Shown here: positions 11,292-23,800 of the stretch, piece by piece
How the letters are laid out: every line of letters starts with the position of its first letter
Position numbering within the stretch: position 1 is the stretch's first letter
Assembly: GCA_028583605.1 (NCBI GenBank)
Contig: CM053337.1
Coordinates: 16,307,664 to 16,371,663, forward strand
DNA: 64,000 bases
Direction: 5' to 3'
Origin: Dastarcus helophoroides
Lineage: Eukaryota; Arthropoda; Insecta; Coleoptera; Bothrideridae
Notes under the pieces: generated by a model
Database searches by the model: none
What the model was told of the DNA's origin: nothing
The model's input: the letters and a program-made list of their open reading frames with translations, nothing else
Position numbers and translations under genes: made by a program

Positions 11292-11658
11292 TATTACGGG
11301 CTTATCGGTTCAAATAGATTACCGCGTGTGAATTACAGCACTTTATTACCAAATTAACTCGGCACACATTAACTAAACAGTAACTCACTACGTATTTACT
11401 CATTGCTAACTACACTGACTTCTAACTGAATGACTTGAGGGAAAGCTGACCACCTTTTATAGTTTTGGCCCCCCGGCTTCTAGAACTTTTCGGCCGATAA
11501 GACGTATCGTTCCCGAAATTTCTGGAACGCTTATCTGCCATTTGTTTCGTTATCGCGGTCGCTTTTCCCCTTATCAAATCCTTCTAGAAACTTTTTTTAT
11601 TTACTAAATTATACAATTCTAATCTAAATTCTATTCCATCTATTTACATTGCGTTACA
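11292..11658. mobile_element. Solo LTR-like element, copy 1
   Basis: Begins TATTACGGGC (TGTTACGGGC in other copies), ends GCGTTACA, and is flanked by a 4-bp duplication GTAT on both sides. An internal TTTTATAG and the later TCTAGAA...CTTATC segments are shared with the other four copies. The TG...CA ends, a TATA-like box and the short duplication fit a solo LTR. Confidence 0.75.
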
Positions 11659-12663
11659 GTATCAACTCTCTTCTAATTGTCAACATTTCCCAAAATTTCA
11701 AATTTTTTCGAAATTTTGGCTTAATTTGGAAAATTCCAACTTTTTTCGAAGTTTTTACCTTTTTTGAAAATTGCATCTAAAATAACGAATTTTACGTATA
11801 TTTTGATTTTTTTTTTAAACTTTATGATAATTTCTGCTTTTGTTAAAACATTTCCTTTTTGAAAATTTGCTTTTCAATAGTTTAAATTTTTAATATTTTG
11901 ACTTTATTTCGGAGATTTTGTCGAAAATTTTGACTTTATCACATTTTTGACCATATTTTTGAAAACTTTGCTCTTTTTCAAAATCCCCATCTTGTAATTG
12001 AAAACTTTTGCAACGTTTTCTAAAATTTTGACTCGAAATTTCAACTTTTGCAAACCTGACTGTTTTTAAATTTGATTTTTATGAAACATTTCCATTCTAA
12101 ATTCGACTTTTTTTTCAAATTTGCAGCTTTTCCTCGTTACTTTCTGAAAGTAACGATTTTTTCTAAATTTGACTTCGATTTTTATTGAAAATCTTGACTT
12201 TCTACTTTATATTTGGAAAATTTCAAACTTCCAATTTTCCATTTTTTTAATTTCCCCTTTTCCTGAATTTTAACTTAATTTGTAAACTTTAACTCTTTCA
12301 CAATTTTGACTCTCCTTAAGATTTTGATTTATTGTCCAATTTTTTGAAAATTTTGATACGAAATTTTGATTGCTCAAAATTTTGACATCTTTTTTTAAAG
12401 TTTGTTTACTTTTCTGTTGAAATATTGCTTTATTGAAAAGCGAAAAACCAAATCGTTTTTCTCAAATTTCAACTATCTCTTCTCAAAATATTAAGTTTAA
12501 CTTCGCAGTTTACTTAAAATTGTGGGTTTCAATTTTGTAATTTAATTTTTTCTAGAAATTTGGACTTTTCTTATTTCCTTTTAATGACACGAATATCGAA
12601 ATTGTGACTAGTTTTTTTTTTAAGTTCTATTGTAAAGTATTATGTACTAAAAATCTTTTATAT
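11659..12663. repeat. Degenerate A/T tract, AAATTTTGACTTT motif family
   Basis: About 1 kb of loosely repeated strings of the type AAAATTTTGACTTTTTTC. Diverged copies of the same motif fill much of the non-coding DNA of the window (16-19, 21, 24.6-26.9, 30.4-30.9, 36.3-36.9, 46.2-46.9, 50.7-51.4, 52.7-53.0 and 61.4-62.7 kb). No coding content. Confidence 0.6.
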
Positions 12664-13139
12664 TGTTACGGGCTTATTGGTTCGAATTGATTCACACGAG
12701 AATTGAAATTAATACCCACTTTATTACTAAAATAAACTTGGATCACCACAATTGAACGATTAACTCACTTATTATTGACTTCTACTAACTCACTAATTAC
12801 ACTGATTCTTACTATCGGTTCGAATTGATTACACATGATGGATTATACCCACTTTATTACTGAACTCAACTTGGATCACCACAATTGAACAATTAACTCA
12901 CTTCCACTAACTCACTAATTAAACTGACTCTAACTGACTGACTCGAGGGAGAGCTGGCCGCTTTATATAGTTTTGGCTTCCAGGTTCTAGAACAATCCGG
13001 CAGATAAGGCTTATCGTTTGCCGAAATTTCGGGAACGCTTATCTGCCGTTTGCTTCGTTATCGCGGTCGCTTTCCCCTTATCAGATCATTCTAGAAACTT
13101 TTCTTATGTACTAAATTCTACAATTTACATTTCGTTACA
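12664..13139. mobile_element. Solo LTR-like element, copy 2, with internal duplication
   Basis: TGTTACGGGC to TTCGTTACA, flanked by ATAT on both sides. The 5' part (ATCGGTTCGAATTGATTACA to the CCCACTTTATTACTG region) is present twice, making this copy about 110 bases longer than the others. Contains TTTATATAG. Confidence 0.78.
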
Positions 13140-13269
13140 ATATGAAGTAGATTGGTTTGTTAAAATTGTCGACAAATTACAAAGTAATTTACGTGGAAAG
13201 TCCGTATAGGCAACTCAAATAAGAGAAAAGTGTATTTGTGGTATGCAAGAACTGTGAATGTCTTAGTAT

Positions 13270-13412
13270 TTACTTGTCGGAACATTTGTTAGCATTCGAG
13301 TTGGATATACCAAACTGACGAGATCTAACAAGATCGAAAACGGTCTTTGATTTCCAAACTTCGAATCTAATAAATGTTCACACCTATTGGTCTGTGCATT
13401 ATAGAATGTATT
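13270..13412. repeat. Dispersed repeat D
   Basis: Contains TTAGCATTCGAGTTGGATAT, ACTGACGAGATCTAACAAGA, TCCAAACTTCGAATC and TTGGTCTGTGCATTATAG in order. Further copies lie at 23015-23155 (same strand), 45170-45265 (inverted), 25345-25412 (partial) and 10090-10405 (interrupted). Confidence 0.65.
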
Positions 13413-13786
13413 TGTGGTATTTTACTAACGTTATCTTACTACGTTTCAAAATATTTTGTTATTCCAATTTTTTCCCGAAAGGCAATTAATTTACAAATCT
13501 AATTGCTAAGGTAATTAAGGTCTAAAAAAATTACTTACCAACCAATAATTCATCTTTTTATTGTCGCTTGTGGACATAAATTGGTCAACTTTGACAATTT
13601 TAATGTGGCAACAAACTATAATTTTATTGAAAGGATAACGTATCTAGAAAGTAAAGTATGTGTTAAATTAAATAGTTATAAAAATCAATCAATTGGAAAC
13701 TGGAAAATAGCGATTACCCTGCAAAAAAAAACGCATTTCATATGGATCATAACAGTTATGGCTTCAGTGCAAGTAGACCCGTTTTT

Positions 13787-15733
13787 ATGACCAAATCATC
13801 TCCTATGTTACTGCAATTTGGGTTCGTATTGCTGCTGTATTACTCGACTGGCAAGTACAATACTTTTGCATTATTTTACCACCGCGAATGCCCCGTGTTC
13901 GAAAAAATGCCGAAAAACATCGAATTTTCGAACTTGTCATTTTACTCTTCATGATAGACCCTTATTGACCGGAAATATTATGTTTTTTTCAATTTATTTA
14001 ACATTTCTTCAGTCCAGTTTGGAAATATTTAAATTTTTATGGTTTGTTGATAATTTTCTAAATAAAATAATAAATTTAAATATCACGTAGTCGCATTTCA
14101 AAAACTGTTTAGAAAATTGTCAACAAACCATAAAAATTTAAATATTTCCAAACTGGGCCGAAGAAATGTTAAATAAATTGAAAAAAACTTGTCATTTTAC
14201 ACCAACATTTATCTATCGTTTTTCAGGAACTAATGCCGAACCATTTCTTTTCGAAAACGCCATATTCACCTTAGTAAAGCAAGGAATCGGCGGCGTAATA
14301 AACGCCATCAGAGACTACAGTCTGGATCCGGCGCCCGCATCAGGAATCCATTACAAAGTCGCCTTCGGAAACCACCACAAGCTCCACGACCTCGATCCAA
14401 AAGACCCCACCTTCATGAACCGCTGCAAATCCAAAATCTTCTTCCTCTTCCACGGTTGGCTCGGCTCGATGCATTTCTACCCGAACCTGACGAAAGTTCT
14501 CATCGCCAAATACTCGGGCGCTTGCGTCGTCCAAGCCGATTGGAACGAATACTCCGATCAGGAGTACTCCAAAGCGGTTTTCTACGTTAAAAGTATAGGG
14601 CAACATCTCGGTGACTTTCTGATAACGTTGACCGAAAAGTTCCACATACCGGCGTCGAAGTTCGTGCTCTTTGGGTTCTCGTTGGGCGGGCAAGTGATCG
14701 GGTTCGCCGGTAAGAAATATCGGGAGAAGATGGGAGAGCCGGTGGATCGGTTGATCGCGTTGGATCCCGCCGGTCCTTTGTTCACCGAGAAGGTAACGAA
14801 GGAACGGCTGACTCGGAAGGACGGTCGCGTCGTGCAGATCGTGCATACGACCATGAATCGATTCGGACTTTCGGGGCAAGTGGGCACCATCGATTTTTAT
14901 CCGAATGGGGGTTACGAGCAGCCGAATTGTTATAACTTTGAGGAGATAATCGATAGATTGCACAAAACTTGTAAGTCACAGATTTTTCCTATCACTTAGA
15001 GCAGGGGTGGCCAATTAAATGATCTTTTGTGGGTTACTTTGGAACTGCATTGTAATCCGCGGGTCGCATATAACATACGCCTCACTCTGATGAGGACCAG
15101 AAACGTTTATCCGAAGTATGATTAATTGAAATGATGAGAAGTGCCTTTTTTGATTAACAAGAAATGTTCTTTTCATTTATATGTTAGTGGCTCGCCAGTT
15201 ACTCTTTCCACAATTCTAGATTTTCAATAACCTTCTGTTATAGATTTCCCCAAGAAGCGACTGCGTTGGATCGTGGATCGTGCGTTGTGGGTTGTATTTT
15301 GAAATTAAAAATACAAACTATTTTTCACGCAATGTCAGTTACTTTGTAGCTGAAATAACGTGTGTCTACGTGGTGAATTCTTCGAATGCGGAACAAATTC
15401 TTCTTTGAATGTCTGGCACAATTCGTGGTCATAGTTTTTATGTCAAATATAGGCACACTCAAATTTTATTGCTTAAGCGCTACTTTCACACGCAACTATT
15501 GTATATAAGAAAAAAAGAAGACGAAAATCGATTTTGTTTTAGTTTTTTGCGAACACGACAAAAGTTTTGAAGACATGATAGACGCCATCGAAAATCCTTC
15601 GAAATACATGGCTAGACAGTGCTGGAGCTGGGAGAGCTATCAAGGGCACCGATGTGATAACAATACGCAAGTTTCCATGGGCGATTTAGAAACTGAACTG
15701 AAGGGAACGTTCTATTTGACAACCCCGACGTGA
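13787..15733 (+). CDS. L2: secreted lipase / phospholipase A1-like, catalytically intact
   Basis: Exons 13787-13850, 14227-14970 and 15543-15733 join to 332 residues. Exon 1 encodes a clear signal peptide (MTKSSPMLLQFGFVLLLYY). Its donor reads CTG/GCAAGT, so intron 1 appears to be a GC-AG intron; phase 1 matches the other genes. The middle exon fuses what are two exons elsewhere, so the intron at VG/G has been lost. Motifs: LFHGWLGS, GFSLGG (Ser 173), ALDPAGP, GTIDFYPNGG, and CEHDKS in the last exon with the catalytic His. The Cys before the lid is kept (QPNC) and the lid is about 15 residues. Likely an active extracellular acyl hydrolase. A family-B foldback lies in intron 1, just upstream of the acceptor. 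Confidence 0.88.
13980..14187. mobile_element. Foldback MITE (family B), long version
   Basis: The usual arms (TTTTTTCAATTTATTTAACA and TTAAATAAATTGAAAAAA) enclose an extra inverted pair TTTTTATGGTTTGTTGA / TCAACAAACCATAAAAA, giving a palindrome of about 208 bases. A decayed relic of this longer form is visible at 55530-55620. It lies in intron 1 of L2, 39 bases before the acceptor. Confidence 0.75.
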
Positions 15734-15918
15734 TTTACACTTTTACGTAAAAATTGTTTCATTTTTGTTAATGTCGAGTTACATTGTATAATTTTCAGAA
15801 GGACGTTAGATCGAGGAATTTCACAATCAGATTTGTTGTTGCGGGCAACATCTAAAAAAAAGTATTATAATCGATGACTGGATGATTATAACAGTTACTA
15901 TCAAATCCTAGGCGTGTA

Positions 15919-15924
15919 AATAAA
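15919..15924 (+). terminator. Possible polyadenylation signal of L2
   Basis: AATAAA lies 185 bases after the L2 stop codon; it is the first clear signal seen downstream. Confidence 0.4.
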
Positions 15925-16049
15925 TGTCCATAGTTTTGAAGGGTTTGAATTAATTAAAGGGATGATTCCCTCCATCTTTACATCTTTCTAATGCATCAAG
16001 ACTGATAACGAGCATCCTTCGTAATCTATCTTGATCATAGAGAAAGATC

Positions 16050-19000
16050 TCCGTCTAAAATAAGAACCTAAAATTTCGCAAACAAATTTGATATCAATTT
16101 TTAAAGAAAGTCCCAAATTGTAAGTTAAAATTTTGAGAAGAAATCGAAATTTTGGTAGAAATAGGAGCTTGAAAAAATTGGAAATTTTGAGATGTCAAAA
16201 TTTTAAAAGAAGTCGAAGGTCGCAAAGAAGTTAAAAAAAGTGTTCAAAAGAAGTCGAATTTTCGAGAAAAAGCTGAAATATTTGAGAAAAATGTCAAGAA
16301 TTTTATAAAAAGTCGAATTTTTCAAAATTTACAAAAGTTAAAAAGAGGTAATTTTCAAACAAAAAGTCGAATTTTTGTGAAAATAATGTTCGAAATAGTC
16401 AGCATTACTTTTCATTTTGTAATTGAAATAACAATCGAAATTTTCATAAAAAATCGAATATTATAAAATTTATAAAAATTCAAATTTTTAGAATTTTTTT
16501 TAAATTAGAAATTTTTGAGAAAATTAAAAAAGAAACTCATGAGTCACAATTTGCAAAAAACGTCCGAGAATTTTAGGAATAAGCTAGAATTGGAACATTG
16601 GAACTATTCAAGATAAGTCAAACTTTTGAAAAAAGTATAAAGATATTCTCAAATTAGAGATTTTGAGAAAAACGAATTTTGAGAAGTTTAAATTTTGAAA
16701 TGCTGAAATTTCAAAAAAAGGTGAATTTCAAAACAAAGATGGATTTCAAAAAAAAGGTTAAATATGTTCAAAAAAATGAAATTTGATAAAAATAAAAAAT
16801 TAAAAAGAAGGAAACATTTTGAAACGTCGAAGTTTTAAAAAATCTAAAGCTTTAAAATATCAGAATTCCAGAAAAAAGGTGCATTTTTCAAAAGTGTTAA
16901 AATATTCAAGAGTCGAAATTTTGATAAAAACGAGAAATGGAAAAGAAGATGAAATTTCGTAACGTCAAAGTTTCGAAAAAACTGAACCTTTAAAATGTCA
17001 AAATTAAAAAGAAGGGAAAATTTTGAAATTTTGAAAAATCTAAAGCTTTAAAATATCAAAATTTCAGAAAAAAGGTGAACTTTTGCAAAAAGGTTAAAAT
17101 GTTCAAAAAAGGCGAAATTTAGATAAAAACGAAAAATTGGAAACAAAGGAAACGACGATCTTTTGAAAAATCTAAAGCTTTAAAATGTTAGGATTTCAGA
17201 AAAAAAGGTGAACTTTTCCAAGAAGGTTAAAATGTTCAAAAAAAGTCGAAATTTTGATAAAAACGAGAAATGGAAAAGAAGATGAAATTTCGTAACGTCA
17301 AAGTTTCGAAAAAACTGAAGCTTTAAAATGTCAAAATTAAAAAGAAGGGAAAATTTTGAAATTTTGAAAAATCTAAAGCTTTAAAATATCAAAATTTCAG
17401 AAAAAAGGTGAACTTTTGCAAAAATGTTAAAATGTTCAAAAAAGGCGAAATTTTGATAAAAACGAAAAATTGGAAAGAAAGGAAAATTTTGAAACGACGA
17501 TCTTTTGAAAAATCTAAAGCTTTAAAATGTCAGGATTTCAGAAAAAAGGTAAACTTTTCCAAGAAGTTTAAAATGTTCAAAAAAAGTCGAAATTTTGATA
17601 AAAACGAGAAATGGAAAAGAAGATGAAATTTCGTAACGTCAAAGTTTCGAAAAAACTGAACCTTTAAAATGTCAAAATTAAAAAGAAGGGAAAATTTTGA
17701 AATTTTGAAAAATCTAAAGCTTTAAAATATCAAAATTTCAGAAAAAAGGTGAACTTTTGCAAAAATGTTAAAATGTTCAAAAAAGGCGAAATTTTGATAA
17801 AAACGAAAAATTGGAAAGAAAGGAAAATTTTGAAACGTCGATCTTTTGAAAAATCTAAAGCTTTAAAATGTTAGAATTTTAGAAAAAAAAGATGAAATTT
17901 TCCAAGAAGGTTAAAATGTTCAACAAAGACGAAATTTTGATAAAAAAAGAAAAATTGGAAAGAAGAGAAAATTTTGAGACATCAAAGTTTTAAAAAGTAT
18001 AAAGTTTTAAAATGTCAGAATTTCAAAAAAAAAGGTGAATTTTTCCAAATGGGTTAAAATGTCCAAAAAAGTCGAAATTGCGATAAAAATCAAAAATTGG
18101 AAAGAAGGGAAAATGTTGAAACGTCGAAGTTTTGAAAAATCTAAAGCTTTAAATTATCAGAATTTCAGAAAAAAGGTGAATTTTTCCGAAAAGGTTAAAA
18201 CGTTCAAAAGTCGAAATTTTGGTAAAAATAAATAACTGAAAGGAAGGGAACATTTTGAAACTTCGACATTTTGAAAAATCTAAAGCTTTAAAATGTTAAA
18301 ATTACAGAAAAAAAGGTGAACTTTTCCGAAAGGGTTAAAATGTTCAAAAAAGTCGAAATTTTGATAAAACGAAAAATTGGAAAAAAGGGAAAATTTTGAA
18401 ACGTCGAATTTTTAAAAAATCTGAAGTTTTAAGATATCAGAATTTCAGAAAAAGGTGAATTTTTCCAATAGGGTTAAAATGTTCAAAAAAGTCGAAATTT
18501 TGATAAAAAACGAAAAATTGAAATAAGGGAACATTTTGAAACGTCGAAGTTTTGGAAAATCTAAAGCTTTAAAATATTAGAATTTCAGAAAAAAGGCGAA
18601 TTTCAGAAAAAGTCGAATTTTTCCAAAAGGGTTAAAATGTTTAAAAAAGTCGAAATTTCGAAATGAAAAATTGAAACGAAGGGAAAATTCTGAAACGTCG
18701 AAGTTTTGAAAAATTTATTCTCAAAATGTTACAATTTCAGAAAAAAAAAGGAAATTTTCGACAAAAAAAGACCAAATTCTTTATGAAAAATTGATGTAAA
18801 CAACAAACGTCAACATTTCGAAAAGAGGTTGAAATTTTTATGATATCCTAATTTTGAAAAACAATTATAAAATATCCACCTTTTTTCAAAATCGACTTTT
18901 TTCAAAATTTACGAAAGTCAAAATTGCAAGAAAGCGGAAATTAAAGTAGAAGTCGAACTCTTCTGAGAAAAATCGAAATAATGCTCGGAAAGTGAGCATG

Positions 19001-19190
19001 TCGAGAAAACTTGAAATATTTATTTTTTAATTAAAAACAATTTAAATTTTTATAAAGAATGGAATTTTGAAAATTTACAAAAATCAAAATTATTGAAAAC
19101 GTTTAAATTGTGAAAGGTAGGAATTTTAAAATATGTATTTCAAATAAAATAAAAATTTCTGTTAGCTTGACTTAAGTGAACGATAGAGTT
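16050..19190. repeat. A-rich satellite of about 140 bp
   Basis: From about 16800 to 18720 the unit recurs with a period near 140 bases; it contains AATCTAAAGCTTTAAAATAT, TTTCAGAAAAAAGGTGAA, GTTAAAATGTTCAAAAAAG and AAACGAAAAATTGGAAAG. The HindIII-like block AAAGCTTT is found in most monomers. Flanks at 16050-16800 and 18720-19190 are more diverged. Short open frames in it are repeat artefacts. Confidence 0.8.
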
Positions 19191-19228
19191 TTAAATTTCT
19201 ATGATGAACGTTGTTAAGAAGGTTTTTA

Positions 19229-20675
19229 AAATTTTCTCTTCTCTTCTCTTCTCTTCTCTTCTCTTCTCTTCTCTTCTCTTCTCTTCTCTGCTCTTCTCTT
19301 CTCTGCTCTGCTCTTCTCTTCTCTTTCCTTCTCTTCTCTTCTTTTCTCTTCTCTTCTCTTCTCTTTCCTTCCCTTCCCTTCTCTTCTCTTTTCTTCCTTT
19401 CTGTTCTCTTCTCTTCTCTTCTCTTCTCTTCTCTTCTCTTCTCTTCTCTTCTTTTCTCTTCTCTTCTCTTCTCTTCTCTTCTCTTCTCTTCTCTTCTCTT
19501 CTCTTCTCTTCTCTTCTCTTCTCTTCTCTTCTCTTCTCTTCTCTTCTCTTCTCTTCTCTTCTCTTCTCTTCTCTTCTCTTCTCTTCTCTTCTCTTCTCTT
19601 CTCTTCTCTTCTCTTCTCTGCTCTGCTCTGCTCTTCTCTTCTCTTCTCTTCTCTTCTCTTCTCTTCTCTTCTCTGTTCTTCTCTTCTCTTCTCTGCTCTG
19701 CTCTGCTTTTCTCTTCTCTTTCCTTCTCTTCTCTTCTCTTTTTTTCTCTTCTCTTCTCTTCTCTTTCCTTCCCTTCCCTTCTCTTCTCTTCTCTTCTCTT
19801 TTCTTTCCTTCCCTTCCCTTCTTTTCTCTTTCCTTCCCTTCCCTTCTCTTCTCTTCTCTTCCTTTCTGTTCTCTTTTCTTCTCTTCTGTTCTGTTCTGTT
19901 CTCTTCTCTTCTCTTCTCTTCTCTTCTCTTCTCTTCTCTTCTCTTCTCTTCTCTTCTCTTCTCTTCTCTTCTCTTCTCTTCTCTTCTCTTCTCTTCTCTT
20001 CTCTTCTCTTCTCTTCTCTTCTCTTCTCTTCTCTTCTCTTCTCTTCTCTTCTCTTCTCTTCTCTTCTCTTCTCTTCTCTTCTCTTCTCTTCTCTTCTCTT
20101 CTCTTCTCTTCTCTTCTCTTCTCTTCTCTTCTCTTCTCTTCTCTTCTCTTCTCTTCTCTTCTCTTCTCTTCTCTTCTCTTCTCTTCTCTTCTCTTCTCTT
20201 CTCTTCTCTTCTCTTCTCTTCTCTTCTCTTCTCTTCTCTTCTCTTCTCTTCTCTTCTCTTCTCTTCTCTTCTCTTCTCTTCTCTTCTCTTCTCTTCTCTT
20301 CTCTTCTCTTCTCTTCTCTTCTCTTCTCTTCTCTGCTCTGCTCTGCTCTGCTCTTCTCTTCTCTCTGCTCTGCTCTGCTCTGCTCTCTCTCTTCTCTACT
20401 CTACTCTACTCTACTCTACTCTACTCTACATTCTACTCTACTCTACCACTCTACTCTACACTCTACTCTACTTTACACTCTACTCTACTCTACTCTACTC
20501 TACTCTACTCTACTCTACTCCATTCCACTCCACTCTACTCTACTTTACTCCATTCCACTCCACTCCACTCCACTCCACTCCACTCCACTCCACTCCACTC
20601 CTCTGTGCTCTGCTCTGCTCTGCTCTGCTCTGCTCTGTTCTGCTCTGCTCTTCTCTGCTCTTCTCTTTCCGAACT
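19229..20675. repeat. CTCTT pentanucleotide array, 1.4 kb
   Basis: Homopyrimidine tandem array. The core (about 19905-20333) is uninterrupted CTCTT. Blocks of single variants follow in order: CTCTG, then CTCTA, then CTCCA, then CTCTG again. Five-base periodicity opens two frames over 500 codons long reading Leu-Phe-Ser repeats; these are not genes. The array ends about 160 bases before the L3 start codon. Confidence 0.95.
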
Positions 20676-20836
20676 TCTACTTTTCGAGAAATCGATTGAT
20701 GGAGTTCATTGTGGGACATTCTGTATAGTTAGCATATGAATATACACAATAAAAATAATGCGTGACGTTGATAAGCCAAGTAATTTCAATTTGCTCGACA
20801 GTTTCCTTTATTTAACAAATAAAACTGCGAATAAAA

Positions 20837-23800
20837 ATGTTAATAAATATGTGCGCACTCCACAGCAAATTGTTATTGATGATCATCTTCGTTAGTTTTC
20901 AAGGTAAGATTATATCAAATGTTGAAGAGCTTTGGGAAGGTTTTGATTCTTTAGCTTTTACAGTTTCCATACCCAATGGGATAATTCCAGAGGGAGCAAG
21001 CACCATCTAAAAGAAACTACTTCATCTGATTATCTCAATATATTTGCTCTATCTCGAATTTTGCTAAATAAAATTTCTAGCTTTTGTACCAAATTCAGAT
21101 TTTTTCAAAATTGCCAATTAAAACCACCAATTTTGGCTTTTTTTTTACATAAAATTTCGTCGTTTTGATTTTAATTTGATTTTGAGTGTTGACTTGAAAT
21201 TAGAAATTTCAATTCTTTATAAAATTTCTAGTTTTCGTTTACATTTTGTTTGTTGTTTTTTTTAGATAAGAATATGTTTTAGGCTTCAACTTATAATCTG
21301 CAACGAAAATTTATTCACGAATTTTAGATTGGGGGATACTGGCATTTAAAATTCCTTATTTATCCTGATTAGTTAAATTTTGGGAGGCGGCGGTTTAAAA
21401 AATTGAATTCTGTGTATTGAAACTAATCACTCTACTCTAAAAAGAATGCTGCTTCTTTGCAAGTATTACTTTTTGACATCTAACGCATAAGTAACCATCA
21501 ACATGTTGATGAAAGCTCGATGGAAAGAAGTGTATTTTTGTAGACAATATTGTTACGGGCTTTATCGGTTCGAATTGATTAACACATTGAATAATACCCA
21601 CTTTATTACCAAACTAAACTCGAATCACTACAACTGAACAATAACTCACTTATGTACTTCTAACTACTAACTCACTAACTACACTGACTCTAACTGACTA
21701 ACTCGAGGGAGAGCTGGCCGCTTTATATAGTTTTGGCCTCCAGCTTCTAGAACAATCCGACAGATAAGGCTTATCGTTTGCAGAAATTTCGGCAACGTTT
21801 ATCTGCCGTTTGCTTCGTTATCGCGGCTTATCAGATCTTTTTAGAAACCTATCTTATGCACTAAATTCTACAATTTACATTTCGTTACAATATTTTTTGC
21901 GGACAATATTTTTTTGTAAACAATATTTTTTGCGGACAATACTTTAGAAAAACGTACAATGTTCAACGTTGTTGACAACGCGGCTGCTTTCAAAACTTTA
22001 AAATTGAAACTTTTCGGCAAATTTAAAGCTAAACTTTCAGGAATCTTTCAGGCGGTTCAGGTAATTTCATAAATGATCTTGTTATGACACCATTGCGCTT
22101 GTTCGATGTGGCCATATCTGGCCTAGAAGACGTCTACTTGGCGACGATATCCCACCTGGATATAAACATGACTTATTACAAGAGTCCGGATGTTACCAAA
22201 CCAGTTTCCTTGGGCGCCCTGACGGACGCAAAGAAGCTTTTCATAATTATCCACGGCGTGGAAGAAGCCCCACAATGGCCCAAGTTCTTAACGCACAAAC
22301 TCTTTCAGTACGTCCCCCAGTCGATAGTATCTCACCTCAACTGGCAAGAATTCTCCTCTTTGACGTATTACAGAGCTTCTAGATACGCCATACAAGTAGG
22401 TGAGTCATCAATATAAATTTGACGTTTCTACAACAGAACGTTTCCAGGCGGTTTACTCGGTGAAATCATCAGGGATTTTAAAATCACTTACAACGTATCC
22501 GAAAAGGACGTGATCCTCATCGGGTATAACATGGGGGCCCATTTGGCGGCTTTCGCCGCTAAACGCTACCACGAGCTGACGAAGCGAAAGCTAAGAAAAA
22601 TTTTGGCTTTGGCCCCGTCGAGTCATATATTCACCACGAAACCGAGCGATGAGAAGCTCTCGAAAACGGACGCAGAAATCGTACACGTTATCCACACGGA
22701 TGATAATCTGATAGGGTATAATATAGAGGGTAGTTTGGATTTCTACCCGAACGGGGGCGTATACCAGCCAGGGTGCAACAGCAGCGAAAAGTATGACTTT
22801 TTCGATATCGCCAGAACAGGTACCGGAGGTCAAACTTGCCTAAAGTTGGTGGATATTTCACCAAAAGTTTAATAAAGCTTGGTGAAGTATCCGCCAACAC
22901 CGGAAGCGAGCATTACCATACCGATAATGGAAACACTAATGATATGTCCAAAAATATGTTGGTTTCATAAATTATACGCTTTCCATCACCAATTTACCTC
23001 CGTTGATTCTATAATATTTGTCGAAACATTTGTTAGCCTTCGGGTTGGTTATACCAAACTGACGAGATCTAACTAGATCGAAATCGGTCTTTAGTTTCTA
23101 AACTCCGAATCAAAATAAATGTCCAAACTTATTGGTTTGTGCATTAGGACCAATTTACAAGTAAATGTCGCCTTAATCGTAGAAATGAATACTGTTACGG
23201 GCTTATCGGTTCGATTGATTACACGTGATGGATTATACCCACTTTATTACTGAACTCAACTTGGATCACCACAATTGAACAATTAACTCATTGACTTCTA
23301 CTAACTCACTAATTACACTGACTCTAACCGACTTACTCGAGAGAGAGCTGACCGCCTTATATAGTTTTGGCTCCCGGTTTCTAGAACTTTTCGGCAGATA
23401 AGGTTTATCGTTTGCCGAAATTTCGGGAACGCTTATCTGCCGTTTGCTTCGTTATCGCGGCCGCTTTCCCCTTATCAGATCATTCTAGAAACTTTTCTTA
23501 TGTACTAAATTCTACAATTCTATTCTAAATTCTATTCCATCTATTCACATTGCGTTACAATATAATAAATCCAATTAAAAATGCTCGAAATCCAAAATTG
23601 CTCTTGGTGAGTGCCGATTCTAAATTTTAATTTTCAGATTCTTGTAACGGCGTTCGGAGTTTGGAATACCTGGTGGAGGGCGTAGGGAAACCGGAGAGTT
23701 TTCTATCTGTCAGATGCGATAGTTACAAGACGTTTCGAGCTGGTGGTTGCAAGAGCAAGAAAATACAATCGATGACGGACGTGCTGGCTAATGGGGTCGG

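Noticed and set aside
14166..14226. ATG at 14166 as the L2 start
   Set aside because: This part of the frame is foldback-B sequence; the acceptor at 14226 and the signal-peptide exon at 13787 fit the paralogues better.
19201..20739. Two open frames of more than 500 codons (Leu-Phe-Ser repeats)
   Set aside because: They are translations of the CTCTT array; a pentamer without stops stays open in several frames.
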